Shown: one piece after another, positions 1 through 7,074 of the stretch | Numbering within the stretch: position 1 is the first letter of the stretch | How the letters are laid out: every line of letters starts with the position of its first letter | From: Bryobacteraceae bacterium | GTDB taxonomy: Bacteria; Acidobacteriota; Terriglobia; Bryobacterales; Bryobacteraceae | Direction of reading: 5' to 3' | DNA length: 24,031 bases | NCBI GenBank assembly: GCA_030036985.1 | Contig: JASHSD010000476.1 | Coordinates: forward strand, 1 to 24,031 | Translations under genes and position numbers: made by a program | The notes under the pieces: generated by a model | The model's input: only the letters and a program-made list of their open reading frames with translations | Told to the model about the DNA's origin: nothing | Database searches by the model: none

Positions 1-2
1 GG

Positions 3-53
3 TCCGGCATGGGAGCGCTGCTCGGGTATGTCGCGTTTCGCTTCGCGCGTTGA
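3..53 (+). CDS. Possible C-terminal end of an upstream gene, cut by the window edge
   Basis: An open frame enters from the left edge and stops at TGA (51-53). It reads SGMGALLGYVAFRFAR, a glycine-rich hydrophobic stretch ending in basic residues, which would fit the last turn of a membrane protein. Only 16 residues are visible, so no family can be named. A strong hairpin lies about 60 bases downstream and would suit the end of a transcript. The alternative is chance open frame in GC-rich DNA. Confidence 0.3.
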   Translation, partial: SGMGALLGYVAFRFAR

Positions 54-111
54 TGACGGGAGACGCCAGGCATATGTCCTGGGGAGCCCGCTGCGCGCGC
101 GCTTCAAGGGC

Positions 112-137
112 GGGAGCTTTCGGGGCCGAAAGCTCCC
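112..137. repeat. Perfect 12-bp inverted repeat (terminator-like or REP-like hairpin)
   Basis: GGGAGCTTTCGG (112-123) and CCGAAAGCTCCC (126-137) are exact reverse complements separated by two G residues, so the realistic hairpin is about 11 bp with a tetraloop. No T-run follows on either strand, so it is not a textbook intrinsic terminator. It could stop transcription of the gene entering from the left, or be a short interspersed palindrome. The decamer GCTCCCTCGC at its right edge (132-141) recurs in the repeat inside flhF (23585-23594). Confidence 0.6.
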
Positions 138-178
138 TCGCTCCTGAAACGGCAATTTGCGTGCTTTGATAGCTGTGT

Positions 179-376
179 ATGAAGCGAATCTCATTGATCC
201 CAATACTGATAGGGCTCGGGCTGGCATCGGTGGGGTGCAGCCGCGGTGGCAGATCGCCCGACTGGAATGAGCAAACCATTGTGCAAAAACAACCACCGCC
301 TGGGTCGGGGCAAACCGGTCCGGGAATGACGGCCCATGTGAATCAGATCTACGGGCCAAACCAGAGTTCGTATTGA
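179..376 (+). CDS. Small putative lipoprotein (65 aa)
   Basis: The protein has a basic N-terminus (MKR), a hydrophobic core of about 14 residues (ISLIPILIGLGLAS) and a cysteine at position 20 in the context SVGC. This resembles a type II signal peptide, although the -3 residue is Ser rather than the usual Leu/Val/Ile. The mature part would be about 46 residues, polar, rich in Pro, Gly and Gln, with no recognisable domain. A lipid-anchored envelope peptide is inferred. The start is ATG, with no clear Shine-Dalgarno before it. The gene ends three bases before the CCA end of the convergent tRNA-Arg. No family recognised. Confidence 0.6.
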   Translation: MKRISLIPILIGLGLASVGCSRGGRSPDWNEQTIVQKQPPPGSGQTGPGMTAHVNQIYGPNQSSY

Positions 377-378
377 GC

Positions 379-455
379 TGGTAGGCGCGGCTGGACTCGA
401 ACCAGCGACCCTTAGCTTAGAAGGCTAATGCTCTATCCACCTGAGCTACGCGCCC
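379..455 (-). tRNA. tRNA-Arg (anticodon UCU)
   Basis: The minus strand folds as a complete cloverleaf. The acceptor stem is GGGCGCG / CGCGCCT (first pair G-U), the D-arm is GCTC...GAGC, the anticodon stem is TTAGC/GCTAA with loop CTTCTAA (anticodon TCT at positions 34-36), and the T-arm is GCTGG TTCGAGT CCAGC. Discriminator A (382) is followed by an encoded CCA (379-381). It decodes AGA arginine codons. Its first ten bases overlap the end of fliJ on the same strand, so it probably can be transcribed with the flagellar operon and released by RNase processing. Confidence 0.95.
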
Positions 456-889
456 GGCTGTTTCTTCGATTGTAGCCTTCCGAGGAAGGTCTCATCGGCA
501 AAGGCTGCGATTTCGCGGTCGAATTCCCTTTGCCATTCGTCGTGTTGGCCCGACTTCAGGTTTTCCAGCAGCCGGAGTTTCCGGTTCACTTCCGCCAGAC
601 GGTCTGTCTCCGCCGCGAGATTGCGCTTCGCCTTCGCCAGCTGGTCCTTGAGTTGGCGGGTCCGCGCGCGGCTTCTATCCACAAACCCGGCGTACGCGGT
701 AAACACGACCGCTGCCGGATCCAGTGCGATCAATCCCGCGCTCTTCACGCATTCCGCAGCCAGCATCTCGATCGCGCCCTGGATTCGCACAACCTCCGCC
801 GTTGCGGCGGCGACCCGCGATTTGTGCAGATGAAGCTGCGTCTCGCGCCAGCGCAGGACCTTCTCGAGACGGAAATCGAATGCCTTCAC
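446..889 (-). CDS. fliJ: Flagellar export chaperone FliJ
   Basis: A 147-aa, highly charged, almost entirely alpha-helical protein, matching the usual FliJ length of about 140-150. It starts MKAFDFRLEKVLRWRE, the family's typical N-terminal signature, and continues as a long coiled coil (KDQLAKAKRNLAAETDRLAEVNRKLRLLE). FliJ sits as the central stalk of the FliI hexamer in the flagellar type III export apparatus and interacts with FlhA. It begins 10 bases after the fliI stop, at the end of the flgB-fliJ operon. Its last two codons and stop (GGC GCG TAG) are bases 2-10 of the tRNA-Arg acceptor and D-arm region, which is unusual. Confidence 0.9.
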   Translation of the reverse strand: MKAFDFRLEKVLRWRETQLHLHKSRVAAATAEVVRIQGAIEMLAAECVKSAGLIALDPAAVVFTAYAGFVDRSRARTRQLKDQLAKAKRNLAAETDRLAEVNRKLRLLENLKSGQHDEWQREFDREIAAFADETFLGRLQSKKQPGA

Positions 890-899
890 CGGGTCGGCT

Positions 900-2228
900 T
901 CACTGAATCATTTGGGCGAGCGCGCCCATCTGCCGAATGGTCTCGGCGGGCGATGTCTGGTCGGTCGGCCCCTGGCGCAGGAATTTCGCGATCTCATTCC
1001 GGGACCGAATGGCCGCGTCCAGTTTCGGATTGCTGCCGGCCGCGTACGCGCCCAGATTGATCAGGTCTTCCGATTGGCGGTAGATCGCCAGCGCTTCGCG
1101 GATTCTCCTCGCGTAGTCGGCCTGTTCCGGCGTCGCCAGCCGCGACTGCAGACGGCTCACCGAATCCAGCACCTGGATCGCGGGGTAATGCCCCGCGGCG
1201 CCCAAGGCGCGGTCGAGTGTGATGTGGCCGTCGAGGATCGCGCGCACGGCATCGCAGATCGGCTCGTTGAAATCGTCGCCTTCGACCAGAACGGTGAAGA
1301 ACGCGGTAATAGATCCGGGATTGAAATTGCCCGCGCGTTCGCAGACCCGCGGGAGCAGACTGAAAACTGAAGGGGTGTAGCCCTTCTGACTGGGCGGTTC
1401 GCCGGCGGCCAGGCCGATCTCCCGCTGCGCCATGGCGAGGCGCGTGATCGAATCCATCACCAGCAGCACGTCTTCGCCCCGGTCGCGGAAATATTCGGCG
1501 ACGGCGAGCGCCACGAAACAGGCGCGGACACGCAGCGGCGCCGGACGATCGGAGGTCGCCACCACCACCACCGAACGCCGCATGCCTTCGGGACCGAGAT
1601 CGTGCTCGATAAATGCGCGTACTTCGCGGTTGCGCTCGCCGATCAGCGCGATGACGTTGACGCCCGCGGAACTGGAGCGCGCCATGGAACCGAGCAGCGT
1701 GCTCTTCCCCACGCCGCTGCCGCCGAAGATGCCGATGCGCTGGCCCTTGCCGCAGGGCAGAAGTCCGTCGATCACGCGAATGCCCGTGGCGAGCGGTTCT
1801 TCGATATGCGCGCGATCCATGGGGTTGGGAGGAGAGGCGCGGAGCGGCCGGGACTCCGTAGCGTGAATGGGGCCGCCGCCGTCGATCGGTTCGCCGAATC
1901 CGTCCAGCACGCGTCCGAGCAGGCGTGGGGAGACGTCCACATCGGCATCGCCTCCGCGGGCGATGACGCGGTCGCCGAGGCAGAGGCCGTCCGTCTCTTC
2001 GAGCGGCATCAGAAGCAGCCGGCCTTCGCGGAAACCAATTACCTGAGAGCGGACGGCGCGTCCCGTGCGCGTGCGGATCTCGCAGAAATCCCCCATGGCC
2101 GCGGCCGGCCCGCGGGACTCCACGATCAGTCCGACCAGTTCCACCACCTCGCCTTCCATGCGCACGGGCTGGATGCGGTCCATCACGGCGGCGTAACGGC
2201 TGAGGTCGATTTCGATTGCGGTGCTCAT
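900..2228 (-). CDS. fliI: Flagellum-specific ATPase FliI
   Basis: A 442-aa F1-beta-like ATPase, full length for the family. The Walker A motif GGSGVGKST is at residues 169-177 within RIGIFGGSGVGKSTLLG. The Walker B region VLLVMDSITRLAMAQREIGLA and the family segment GEPPSQKGYTPSVFSLLPRVCERAG are both present. The enzyme hydrolyses ATP at the base of the flagellar export gate and delivers substrates together with FliH and FliJ. The start is ATG at 2228, 19 bases after the fliH stop. No strong Shine-Dalgarno is visible, so translation may depend on coupling to fliH. Confidence 0.96.
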   Translation of the reverse strand: MSTAIEIDLSRYAAVMDRIQPVRMEGEVVELVGLIVESRGPAAAMGDFCEIRTRTGRAVRSQVIGFREGRLLLMPLEETDGLCLGDRVIARGGDADVDVSPRLLGRVLDGFGEPIDGGGPIHATESRPLRASPPNPMDRAHIEEPLATGIRVIDGLLPCGKGQRIGIFGGSGVGKSTLLGSMARSSSAGVNVIALIGERNREVRAFIEHDLGPEGMRRSVVVVATSDRPAPLRVRACFVALAVAEYFRDRGEDVLLVMDSITRLAMAQREIGLAAGEPPSQKGYTPSVFSLLPRVCERAGNFNPGSITAFFTVLVEGDDFNEPICDAVRAILDGHITLDRALGAAGHYPAIQVLDSVSRLQSRLATPEQADYARRIREALAIYRQSEDLINLGAYAAGSNPKLDAAIRSRNEIAKFLRQGPTDQTSPAETIRQMGALAQMIQ

Positions 2229-2247
2229 AATATTTTTTCGTTCCGAT

Positions 2248-2904
2248 TTATCCGGCGCCCAGACGGTCGGTCAGACCGTGTTGGATCTCCTCAAGCTGCA
2301 CGTCGATGGAAGCGTCGATGACGCCCTCGGCCGAATGGATGATAAGCGCTCCCTGTGCGCAATTTGGATCGGGCCGGATCTCGACGCGGGCCGCCTGGCT
2401 CGCGGGCACGGCCGCCGCCACCGACGGGGCAAACCGCGGATGCACGGTAAGCGTGTAGGACTCGGAACGAGTCAGGCGCTCGAAGGCGACTCGCGCAATC
2501 GCGGTGAGCGCGTCTTCGTCGACGCTGAGCTGACGATGCAGCACGCGTTTGGCGATCAGAAGCGCGAGCTGCACGACATCCCGTTCGGCGCGGCGGCGCA
2601 GGTCGGCGCGCATGCCGACGATCTCGGCAATGGACGCGTTCAGGCGCTCCAGGACGGGCTGCAGTTCGGCGCGAGCCTCCTGGTCGCCCTGGCGGCGTCC
2701 GGCTTCGTGGGCGTTGCGCCGGTCGGTATCCGCCCGCTGCTGCAACTGGTGCAGATTTTGGCGGAGTTCGGCGGTGTTCGGGCCTTCGGCATCCGGCCGG
2801 GCGGCGGCGCCGGGCCGAACCATGGTCGAATCGGACGCCAGCGTTTTGAAGTTCATCGGCTGGATCGCGCCCGCATCCCGTCGATTGATGACTTTGGAGA
2901 GCAT
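2248..2904 (-). CDS. fliH: Flagellar export apparatus regulator FliH
   Basis: A 218-aa protein between fliG and fliI, the standard FliH slot. The N-terminal third is polar and low-complexity. The middle is a coiled coil with spaced Ala/Gly/Arg (EAGRRQGDQEARAELQPVLERL). The C-terminal half has the FliH/V-ATPase-E-like signature DVVQLALLIAKRVLHRQLSVDEDALTAIARVAFERL followed by VEIRPDPNCAQGALIIHSAEGVIDASIDVQLEEI. FliH dimerises, binds the FliI N-terminus and tethers it to the C ring. Start ATG 2904 lies seven bases past the fliG stop. An internal Met at residue 17 is a less likely alternative. Confidence 0.92.
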   Translation of the reverse strand: MLSKVINRRDAGAIQPMNFKTLASDSTMVRPGAAARPDAEGPNTAELRQNLHQLQQRADTDRRNAHEAGRRQGDQEARAELQPVLERLNASIAEIVGMRADLRRRAERDVVQLALLIAKRVLHRQLSVDEDALTAIARVAFERLTRSESYTLTVHPRFAPSVAAAVPASQAARVEIRPDPNCAQGALIIHSAEGVIDASIDVQLEEIQHGLTDRLGAG

Positions 2905-2911
2905 TCCCGTT

Positions 2912-3946
2912 TCAGACCACGTACTGCTCGCCGACCGTGCCCTTCATGGTCAGGACGCCTTCCGCTTCGAGTTGCCGCACGAGCGAGATAATCTGTTGCT
3001 GCGCCGCTTCCACATCCTTGATGCGCACCGGACCCATCGCATCCATTTCTTCCTTCAGCATTTCGACGCCGCGGGCGGACATGGTGCCCATAAAGTGGTC
3101 GCGGAGCTGTTCGCTGGTGCCTTTGAGGGCGACGGTCAGCACCTTGCGGTCGATCTTGGCAACGATATCCTTCAGCTGGATCGCGTCGATCATCAGCATG
3201 TCCTCGAAAACGAACATCAGGTGACGAATGGTTTCGACCAGGTTCGGATTGTTCTGCTCGATGGTCTCCAGAATTTCCTTGCTCGCGCCCGAATCCAGAC
3301 GATTGAACATCTCGGCCACGGCGCGGATGCCGCCGTAGGATTCGCGGCTGAATTCGCCGATCGACTTGAATTTCTTGCCGATGACAGCAGCGATCTTGTT
3401 GACAATCTCGGGAGAGATCTGGTCGAGATTGGCCATGCGCAGCGAAACGTCCGAGCGGATAGCGGAGGGCAGCGAAATCAGCAGAGCGGCCGCCTGCGAG
3501 GCGTTCAGGTGCGAGAGGACCAGAGCGATCGTCTGCGGATGCTCGTTGTGGATGAACTTGGCCAGTTGCTGCGGATCGACTTTCTGCAACACATCCAGAC
3601 CGGCGAATTCGCCGCCCATCGCCTTGGTCAGGCGGTCGATCAGTTTCCTGGCCATGTCCGGGCCGAACGCCTGGAGGAGCATCTTCTTGGCGTAATCCAG
3701 GCCGCCGCGCACGACGAAATCGTGCGCCATGTTCATCTGATAGAACTCCTCGAGCAGCGATTCCGCGTTTTCCGAGGAGATCGCCTCCAGACGCGCGATT
3801 TCACGGCTGACCTGCTGGACTTCGTCGTCCGACAGCAGTTTCACCATTTCCGCGCTGGACTTATCGCCCACCAGGATCAGCAGCATCGCCGCCTTGCGGA
3901 TACCCGTCAAGGGATCGGCGGTCTTGGGAGCGACGTTCGCGATCAT
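2912..3946 (-). CDS. fliG: Flagellar motor switch protein FliG
   Basis: 344 aa, full length. The N-terminal domain (RKAAMLLILVGDKSSAEMVKLLSDDEVQQVSREIARL) binds FliF. The middle domain carries the conserved motif EHPQ (in NEHPQTIALVLSHL). The C-terminal torque domain includes VALKGTSEQLRDHFMGTMS and KEEMDAMGPVRIKDVE with the expected charged residues that face the stator. The fliF stop and fliG start share ATGA (3943-3946), implying translational coupling in the flgB-fliJ operon. Confidence 0.97.
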   Translation of the reverse strand: MIANVAPKTADPLTGIRKAAMLLILVGDKSSAEMVKLLSDDEVQQVSREIARLEAISSENAESLLEEFYQMNMAHDFVVRGGLDYAKKMLLQAFGPDMARKLIDRLTKAMGGEFAGLDVLQKVDPQQLAKFIHNEHPQTIALVLSHLNASQAAALLISLPSAIRSDVSLRMANLDQISPEIVNKIAAVIGKKFKSIGEFSRESYGGIRAVAEMFNRLDSGASKEILETIEQNNPNLVETIRHLMFVFEDMLMIDAIQLKDIVAKIDRKVLTVALKGTSEQLRDHFMGTMSARGVEMLKEEMDAMGPVRIKDVEAAQQQIISLVRQLEAEGVLTMKGTVGEQYVV

Positions 3947-5619
3947 GACGTACGCGCCGTATCCGCGTCCGAGATCCAGCTGCGAAGGACATTGGCCGCG
4001 TTGGCGGGGTCCTTATGCACCGAATCGCGGATGTGCCTGACCAGAACCTCGGTTTTCTTGGTATTGGCCGGAAGTTTGATGCGGCTGAGCGCCTCCGCTT
4101 CCAGCTGCGCCCGCTGGGCCTCGTTTTCCGACAACTGCGACTCGATCCGGCTCGCGACGGACGCCTGACCCGCGCCGTCCTGGGATTGGCCTTGGGCTAT
4201 TGCCGCCGGCGCAGTATCCTGAGCCGCAGCGCGCGGCCCGCGCCGCAACAGAACGAAAACCAGACCCGCTGCCAGCAAAAGAACAAGAGCCGAGCCGGTG
4301 AGGACAATGGGACTCCTGATATCGACGCGCGGAGGCATCGGCCTGACAGGCCCGGCCGGCGCGCCGGGGGGCTCGGCTTCGAGCGTGTTCTCGAAGGGCA
4401 GCGTTTCAACGATGATCTGATCGCCGCGTTGCTCCGAGAAGCCGGTGATTCCCGCAACGATGTCATGCACTCCCTTGAGCGTTTCCGCCGAGGGCGGCAC
4501 CAGAACCTTCCTGGCTCTGGCGCCGCTGCCTTCCCACCGGACGCTCTGATCGAGGATCACGGCGGTCGAGATCCTTCGGATCGCGCCCTTCGGGGAGACG
4601 GTATGGCGCACGAGCCGGCTCGGTTGGAAAGAAGCATTCTCCGTGCGGCGCGACAAACCCGACGGCCCGGCAGTGGCGCGAGCGGCGGGATGGGGAAGGT
4701 TCGACGCCGTGCCGGGCGTCCCGCCGGCCATCAGTCCCCCGCTCGATTCCTCCGTCGTTTGGGAGGTCAACACCGCCGATTTCGCGGGGTCCACCGTCTC
4801 TTCGTTCTCCTCGCTGGTGGAGAAGTCGCAATCGGCGCTGACGCTGGCGTGGAAGCGGTCGGGGCCGAGCAGGGGATTGAGGGCCGTGTTGATCTTTGTC
4901 AGCAGCTCGGACTCGACCTGGCCGCGATAGTCCAGATCGGCCGCGGCAACCCGCGCGTCGGCGTCGCCTTCCGCGCGGGGCCGGTTGAGCAGCCGGCCGT
5001 TCCCGTCGATGATGGCGACCGAATCCGGATCGAGGCCATCGACGGCGCTCGCGACCAGATTCGCGATCGCAAAGACGCTCGGCTGCGGCAGGCGCGCGCT
5101 GCGTTTGAGACGGAGGACAACGGTCGCCTTGGACGGTTTTTTCTCGTCCAGAAAGACCGAATCCTTCGCAAATGTGATGTGAATCCGCGCCTCCTCCACC
5201 TCGGACAGGGTCGCCACGGTGCGCTCCAGTTCGCCTTCGAGCGCTCTCTGGTAATTCACTTGTTCGGCGAAGTCGCTCGCGCCGAGATTCGTGCGGTCGA
5301 AGAGCTCGAACCCGATCCGGCCGGATTTGGGCAGCCCCGAGCCCGCCAGCGCGAGTCTGGCATCGGCCAGTTTGTCGGCCGGGACGAGTACGCTCGCGCC
5401 CGTTTCGTCGAGCCGGTATTCAATTCCCGACTCGCGGATTTTCTGGATCACGGCGGCGGCGTCTTCGGGGGCCAGCGCGCTGTAAAGAGTACGGAAGCCG
5501 CTTTCGTGCTTCCACTTCAGCAGGGCGAACGCCGCGGCGAAGATCAGGACGGGAACGACGACAACGGAAATCCGCTGATTTCGGCTTAAGGATTTCCAGA
5601 TTGTGGCCAGTTGATTCAT
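3943..5619 (-). CDS. fliF: Flagellar MS-ring protein FliF
   Basis: 558 aa. An N-terminal membrane helix (ISVVVVPVLIFAAAFALL) is followed by the secretin-like ring-building domains (GFRTLYSALAPEDAAAVIQKIRESGIEYRLDE; LEGELERTVATLSEVEEARIHITF). There is then a Ser/Gly/Pro-rich linker and a second membrane helix near residue 440 (PIVLTGSALVLLLAAGLVFV). The cytoplasmic tail ends KDPANAANVLRSWISD, the FliG-binding element. FliF forms the inner-membrane base on which the rod and export gate are built. It starts 11 bases after fliE and overlaps fliG by four bases. Confidence 0.97.
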   Translation of the reverse strand: MNQLATIWKSLSRNQRISVVVVPVLIFAAAFALLKWKHESGFRTLYSALAPEDAAAVIQKIRESGIEYRLDETGASVLVPADKLADARLALAGSGLPKSGRIGFELFDRTNLGASDFAEQVNYQRALEGELERTVATLSEVEEARIHITFAKDSVFLDEKKPSKATVVLRLKRSARLPQPSVFAIANLVASAVDGLDPDSVAIIDGNGRLLNRPRAEGDADARVAAADLDYRGQVESELLTKINTALNPLLGPDRFHASVSADCDFSTSEENEETVDPAKSAVLTSQTTEESSGGLMAGGTPGTASNLPHPAARATAGPSGLSRRTENASFQPSRLVRHTVSPKGAIRRISTAVILDQSVRWEGSGARARKVLVPPSAETLKGVHDIVAGITGFSEQRGDQIIVETLPFENTLEAEPPGAPAGPVRPMPPRVDIRSPIVLTGSALVLLLAAGLVFVLLRRGPRAAAQDTAPAAIAQGQSQDGAGQASVASRIESQLSENEAQRAQLEAEALSRIKLPANTKKTEVLVRHIRDSVHKDPANAANVLRSWISDADTARTS

Positions 5620-5630
5620 CGCTCAAATGC

Positions 5631-5915
5631 CTACATCGGCATCTTCATAATTTCCTGGTAGGCTGAAACGAACTTATTTCTCACCTGCTGGAATAACTCG
5701 AGCGAAAGTTCCGCGCGTTGAGCCGCCAAAGCGACCGTGTGGACGTCGCCGTTTCCGGCGGTCAGGAGGTTCAGGGCGGCTGTTTTGGCGGTCTGCTGCG
5801 ACTGTTCGACGGCGCCGATGGCGCTGCCGAGGACTTCGGAGAAGCCGCTTCCGCCGGTACCTGATGCGGCAGTCCCGGTGATCGAACTCAACGCTTGGAT
5901 GGGGGCGATGTTCAT
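5631..5915 (-). CDS. fliE: Flagellar hook-basal body protein FliE
   Basis: 94 aa, close to the usual 100. The C-terminal half is the family signature: NLLTAGNGDVHTVALAAQRAELSLELFQQVRNKFVSAYQEIMKMPM, where the E-L-SL-L-VRNK-AYQEIM-M pattern is diagnostic. FliE links the MS ring to the proximal rod and is the first rod protein exported. It lies between flgC and fliF, in the conserved flgB-flgC-fliE-fliF order. Start ATG at 5915. Confidence 0.95.
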   Translation of the reverse strand: MNIAPIQALSSITGTAASGTGGSGFSEVLGSAIGAVEQSQQTAKTAALNLLTAGNGDVHTVALAAQRAELSLELFQQVRNKFVSAYQEIMKMPM

Positions 5916-5927
5916 GCGATTTTTCGT

Positions 5928-6362
5928 CTATCGAAACAGGTCGATCGATTTTGAGATCATGTCTTTCACAGCCGCGATCGCCGCGACATTCGCCTCATAA
6001 CCGCGGGAGGCGCTCATCAGATCCACCATCTCTTCGGCCGGGTTGATGCGGGGAAATGCGACATAACCCTGGGCATCGGCATCCGGATGGCCCGGCATAT
6101 ACCGCCGCTCGGGATCGCGATCATCGGTGATCACATCCGACACGGCAACGCCTTGGCTCTCCGAGGATGCCGCCGACAGCTCGTCCGCGAACGAGTACGA
6201 AACGGGCGATGCGGTGAATACAGCGTCTTTTCGCCGATACGGGCCGCCCTCCGGCGTACGCGTCGTGTCGGCGTTGGCGAGGTTCTCGGTGATGAGTTCG
6301 GCCCGCGAACGCTGCGCGTCCATGCCGGAGGCGCTGACCGAAATGGCGCCGAAAAGGCTCAT
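5928..6362 (-). CDS. flgC: Flagellar proximal rod protein FlgC
   Basis: 144 aa, normal length. The N-terminal rod motif is SVSASGMDAQRSRAELITENLANADT, followed by PEGGPYRRK, where FlgC proteins characteristically read '-GGPYRR/K'. The C-terminal helix AEEMVDLMSASRGYEANVAAIAAVKDMISKSIDL is the family's second half of the rod coiled coil. It forms the proximal rod with FlgB and FlgF. Its ATG overlaps the flgB stop (ATGA, 6359-6362). Confidence 0.97.
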   Translation of the reverse strand: MSLFGAISVSASGMDAQRSRAELITENLANADTTRTPEGGPYRRKDAVFTASPVSYSFADELSAASSESQGVAVSDVITDDRDPERRYMPGHPDADAQGYVAFPRINPAEEMVDLMSASRGYEANVAAIAAVKDMISKSIDLFR

Positions 6363-6700
6363 GACGAGCGGCCTTCTTCGATCGCCGATCTCAGATTCTT
6401 CAGGTCCGTGCGGATCAACTGCGTGGCCAGATTGAACTTCATGGTCGTGTCGGTGAGCAGACGGGCTTCACGGTCGAGCGAAACGTTATTGCCGTCGTTG
6501 CGCGTGGGCAGACCGGGAGCGTCTACGACCGCTTCGCCGGCGTCAAAGAGAGCCTCGGAGAAGTCCGCAGGCATCTCCACGTCGCGCGTCAGATAGCCGG
6601 GGGTATCGGCATTGGCGATATTGGACGCGATAACCTCCTGGCGCTGCGACAGGTAACTGAGATAACGGCCAAGCTCCAGACCTGTCTGATCCAGAAACAT
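6359..6700 (-). CDS. flgB: Flagellar proximal rod protein FlgB
   Basis: 113 aa from the ATG at 6700. A GTG at 6706 would add two residues. The motif RQEVIASNIANADTPGYLTRDVEMPADF is the FlgB/rod signature, and the C-terminus (NVSLDREARLLTDTTMKFNLATQLI) is also typical. It is the first gene of the run flgB-flgC-fliE-fliF-fliG-fliH-fliI-fliJ. A near-consensus sigma-54 promoter lies at 6712-6727. Its predicted transcription start is about one base before the ATG at 6700, which favours ATG over GTG and implies little or no leader. No spaced Shine-Dalgarno is visible. Confidence 0.94.
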   Translation of the reverse strand: MFLDQTGLELGRYLSYLSQRQEVIASNIANADTPGYLTRDVEMPADFSEALFDAGEAVVDAPGLPTRNDGNNVSLDREARLLTDTTMKFNLATQLIRTDLKNLRSAIEEGRSS

Positions 6701-6711
6701 GCCCACCGCAG

Positions 6712-6727
6712 TGCAATGAACCCGCCA
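6712..6727 (-). promoter_or_regulatory. Candidate sigma-54 (-24/-12) promoter for flgB operon
   Basis: The minus strand reads TGGCGGGTTCATTGCA, against the consensus TGGCACG-N4-TTGCA. The invariant GG and GC are exactly 10 bases apart and only the AC of the -24 box differs. It sits in the only gap (6707-6744) between the fliT-like gene and flgB. A sigma-54 activator gene lies in the same window (16030-17418). Counting from the -12 GC gives a start near 6701. Confidence 0.65.
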
Positions 6728-6744
6728 AAGCTATCCCGTTGAGA

Positions 6745-7074
6745 TCATGCACCCGACGTCGCCGGCGGCCGTTCGAAATCCGTCGAATCGCCAAAATTCT
6801 GCCGCCCGGGGGCCCCGTTGAGAACGCAGCGGTGAAATCCCGCCGCGGCGCTGAGCCGCGCCAGCGACGCAGCCGCATGAGAGCGCGACGCCTTCGCCAC
6901 GATGAGCGCCTCATTCAGCGATTTCAGATACTCGGCCAACCCTTCGCGGCTGGCGGGCAAGGCTTGTCCGCGCAGTTGAGACGCCATCTCCCGCGCACCG
7001 CGCCAATCGCCGCGCCGCGCGGCTTCCTTCAGGCATTCGACGGACGATCGCGGATCAGAGAGTAGCGAGTCCAT
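6745..7074 (-). CDS. Small helical protein in the fliT/fliS position (FliT-like)
   Basis: 109 aa from the ATG at 7074. A TTG at 7110 would add 12 residues but lies deeper in fliD. The first 80 residues are helical, with SSVECLKEAARRGDWRGAREMASQLRGQ recalling the FliT/FlgN-type export chaperone pattern (GDW, spaced Leu, basic helix). The last 30 residues are Pro/Gly-rich and probably disordered. The gene overlaps the end of fliD by 20 bases and precedes flgB, exactly where fliS and/or fliT occur in other genomes. A chaperone for FliD or FlgKL is inferred from position and helix content, and the similarity is weak. Confidence 0.6.
   Translation of the reverse strand: MDSLLSDPRSSVECLKEAARRGDWRGAREMASQLRGQALPASREGLAEYLKSLNEALIVAKASRSHAAASLARLSAAAGFHRCVLNGAPGRQNFGDSTDFERPPATSGA

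Noticed and set aside
150..165. Sigma-54-like site before the lipoprotein gene (CGGCAATTTGCGTGCT, GG and GC 10 bases apart)
   Set aside because: Only a partial match to TGGCACG-N4-TTGCW, and nothing ties the lipoprotein to the flagellar regulon. Kept as a weak possibility only.
2549..5589. Long plus-strand open frames (524-539 codons) opposite fliH, fliG and fliF
   Set aside because: Their translations are Arg/His/Gln-rich with no family motif, and they lie antisense to genes with clear motifs. They are expected GC-rich shadow frames.
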